Positions 18,092 to 19,741 of a DNA stretch of 19,741 bases are shown here, piece after piece (position 1 is the stretch's first letter; the number at the start of each line of letters is the position of its first letter). The stretch comes from Magnaporthiopsis rhizophila (taxonomy: Eukaryota; Ascomycota; Sordariomycetes; Magnaporthales; Magnaporthaceae). Both the position numbers and the translations under genes were made by a program. The notes beneath the pieces are model-generated. The model saw nothing but the letters and a program-made list of their open reading frames with translations. It was not told the origin of the DNA and did not search any database. The stretch lies in contig PYSS01000230.1 of assembly GCA_003049465.1 (NCBI GenBank), positions 1 through 19,741 of the forward strand, read 5' to 3'.

Positions 18092-19341
18092 ATGGCGCCT
18101 CCTGATAGTATGTTCGACAATGGATGGCCTTCGCTTGATCTTGCGCGCAGGCAGGATCCTCCTCTGCCAGCCAGCACCACATCCACGGCCACTACCAGCA
18201 CTACTTCCACAATCCTTAGCAGCAACGCCCTCACCATCACCAGCCATGCAACCTCGACTCAAACCATCACGGCTACATCCACCCCTCGCCTATCTGTACG
18301 CCACAATCCCTGAATGCTGCATCCGTGGTTGGAATCGGGGTAGGGTGCCTCGTGGGAGGCGCTACCATCGGCCTGCTTGCCGCGTGGGCTCTGGCACGCA
18401 AAAGGCAGAAGTGTGAGCGTGGGCTTTCCGGCGGTGGCCCCATCGAGTCCGGTCAAGCCGGTGCCAGCAACATCAAGCATGGGACCAAAGCATCGCTCGA
18501 GCTCAGCTACCTCCTTGACATGGAAGGGTCCTGGAGTGAGATCCAGCCGACGGTGCACTCTATAGGCTTGATGACCAAAAACTACGTCCTGAACCAGTAC
18601 CACGATGATCCGGTCACGACCAGCAAAGCCGAGCTTGCGCAAGCCCTGCCGAGTCTAGGTCTCGGAGAGGCCGACCAGGGGGTTTCGCCCGACCGCCTCG
18701 CCTCCATGGTGCTTGATGTCCCCTCCCGAGTGGCCGTCCTGCAGCACGTCCTCTCATTCGTCATCTTTTCGAGCCTCGATTTGGCCAGCGCCGGCCGGCA
18801 GGCATCTCTACTCCCACCCCCTGTCGTGGACTTTGTCGGCATGTGCCCCCCGCCCCACGGCACCCAAGGTAGGACCAACCGCGTGGGAGAGTGGGCGAAG
18901 TATCCCGAATACGGCCACTGCTGACACTCCAAAGGTTTGCGGAAAAGAACGGCCCTGGCAGCCTCAAAGTGGAGAGGTTTGTCCGCATTTCTGCTTCACC
19001 CCGAGAAGGGCACAAACCTCCCCCTGGAGCCGGACCTGGCGGTGGTGAGGCGGCAGGCCGAAGCTTTAGTGGAAGCACTTGGGGCCTTCCTGGAGCCGTT
19101 TGCCCGTCCCGGCCACGCTGCGGATCTGCTCGGGGTGCCGGTATCGTCGGCCCGATTCGGCTATGTGCTGCTCTCACAGCCCGACGACTATGCCTTCGAC
19201 CACTTGCCGGGCCCTAGAAATGACCCCAAGACCACTTTGATCTTGACTGCAGGCCTCCGCAGCAGGGGGTTCGACGAGCACGGCTGGCGCAGGAATCCTG
19301 ACGCGTCGATTCGCCTCCTATCATATCTGAGCTGTAAATAG
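18092..19341 (+). pseudogene. Ser/Thr-rich single-pass membrane protein with a fungal cytoplasmic domain, apparent frameshift
   Basis: Residues 1-25 read MAPPDSMFDNGWPSLDLARR, followed by about 45 Ser/Thr-rich residues (probably O-glycosylated), one membrane segment (VVGIGVGCLVGGATIGLLAAW, about 18322-18385), a basic stop-transfer (ALARKRQK) and a roughly 300-residue cytoplasmic domain. That domain shows motifs I associate with a widespread uncharacterised Sordariomycete family: LSYLLD, IFSSLDLAS, SLLPPPVVDF, KWRGLSAFLLHP, ARFGYVLLSQPDDYAFD. A 66-nt intron (18869-18934; GTAGGA donor, CTGAC branch, AAAG acceptor) joins THGTQ-type sequence to LRKRTALAAS in frame. The Ser/Thr-rich part and the membrane segment are in different frames, switching within about 18293-18313, and no intron fits. 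This is either a disabling 1-base indel or a sequence error. An ATG at 18071 is an alternative start. Everything after the switch is intact to TAG at 19341. Confidence 0.7.
18869..18934 (+). other. Spliceosomal intron, 66 nt
   Basis: Donor GTAGGA after CAAG, branch point CTGCTGACAC about 14-18 bases upstream of the AAAG acceptor, phase 1. Splicing restores one continuous domain across the junction and removes the TGA that otherwise ends the first exon. Confidence 0.85.
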
Positions 19342-19741
19342 TACCCGGGTGTTTGCCACATCCTTCCTTTGTACAATGAGGGGCGATTAGCGCTGAGAGT
19401 CGATGAACAAATAATGGCGTCGGATAACTGAAGTTCCATCTGCGGTGCCACCCACCACGCTGTGGGCTGCACCGCAAAATAACACAGCCTGCCTCATGGT
19501 TGTCTCAATCTCACCTCAAGGAAACTCTTGACATGTATTTGGTTGGTGTTCGGCGGCAGTTACCGGCGGCGTGTGTGGCCTGACTAGTTGCAGGTGGCAA
19601 CCACATCACGGGGAGCTAGGCGCTACCCCAAGGAGGAGAGGATAGGTGCTCGCCGGAGAACTGTAGGATGACTAGATACCTAGGTAGGCGCCGAACTGTT
19701 TCCTGCAAATACGCGCCTCAACTCTGGAAATTCGGCCCCCC
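19342..19741. other. 3' flank, no gene seen
   Basis: Ordinary base composition, no recognisable coding motif, RNA gene or repeat. It should contain the 3' UTR of the preceding gene; AACAAATAATGG near 19408 is an A-rich stretch but not a clear poly(A) signal. Confidence 0.5.

Noticed and set aside
17504..18262. 252-codon minus-strand open frame
   Set aside because: No family features; it covers an intergenic region and the antisense strand of the Ser/Thr-rich gene, whose low-complexity codons keep the opposite strand open.

Overview
The window looks like a filamentous ascomycete genome (Pezizomycotina, probably a Sordariomycete; inference). The grounds are short GT-AG introns with CTAAC/CTGAC branch points, a HET-domain gene, a fungal Hsp70-like gene, Ser/Thr-rich single-pass membrane proteins, and a 9 kb AT-rich block whose decay consists almost entirely of C-to-T and G-to-A transitions. 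That last pattern is the signature of repeat-induced point mutation (RIP).

Layout. Positions 1-20 are the terminal inverted repeat of a pogo-like transposon that ends inside the window. Positions 163-1572 (minus) hold a broken HET-domain gene. Positions 1928-11117 are a three-layer nest of mobile elements. The outermost is a Fot1/pogo-type DNA transposon (43-bp inverted repeats, TA target duplication, about 1.85 kb once the insertions are removed). Inside its transposase gene sits a 169-bp LTR-like or MITE-like insertion (duplication CCTGC). That insertion is in turn split by a 7,158-bp Ty3/Gypsy chromovirus (two 467-bp LTRs, duplication CAAGG). The chromovirus still reads as gag, protease, reverse transcriptase, RNase H, integrase and chromodomain, riddled with stops but almost without frameshifts. 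Between pol and the 3' LTR it carries an extra antisense ORF that I cannot name.

Positions 11120-13760 have normal base composition but no gene I can recognise; they look like gene relics. Then come a small predicted membrane protein gene (14025-14870, plus), a convergent Hsp70-like gene with several lesions (15034-17445, minus), and a divergently oriented membrane protein gene (18092-19341, plus) that has one clean intron and one apparent frameshift.

The genes do not form an obvious pathway. The picture is a subtelomere-like or accessory segment (inference): decaying HET and Hsp70-like genes next to a RIP-inactivated transposon nest. The most informative signals are the nest itself with its exact target duplications, the opposite RIP gradients in the two LTRs, the transition-only decay that hits catalytic residues, a possible -1 frameshift site between gag and pol, and the antisense ORF.
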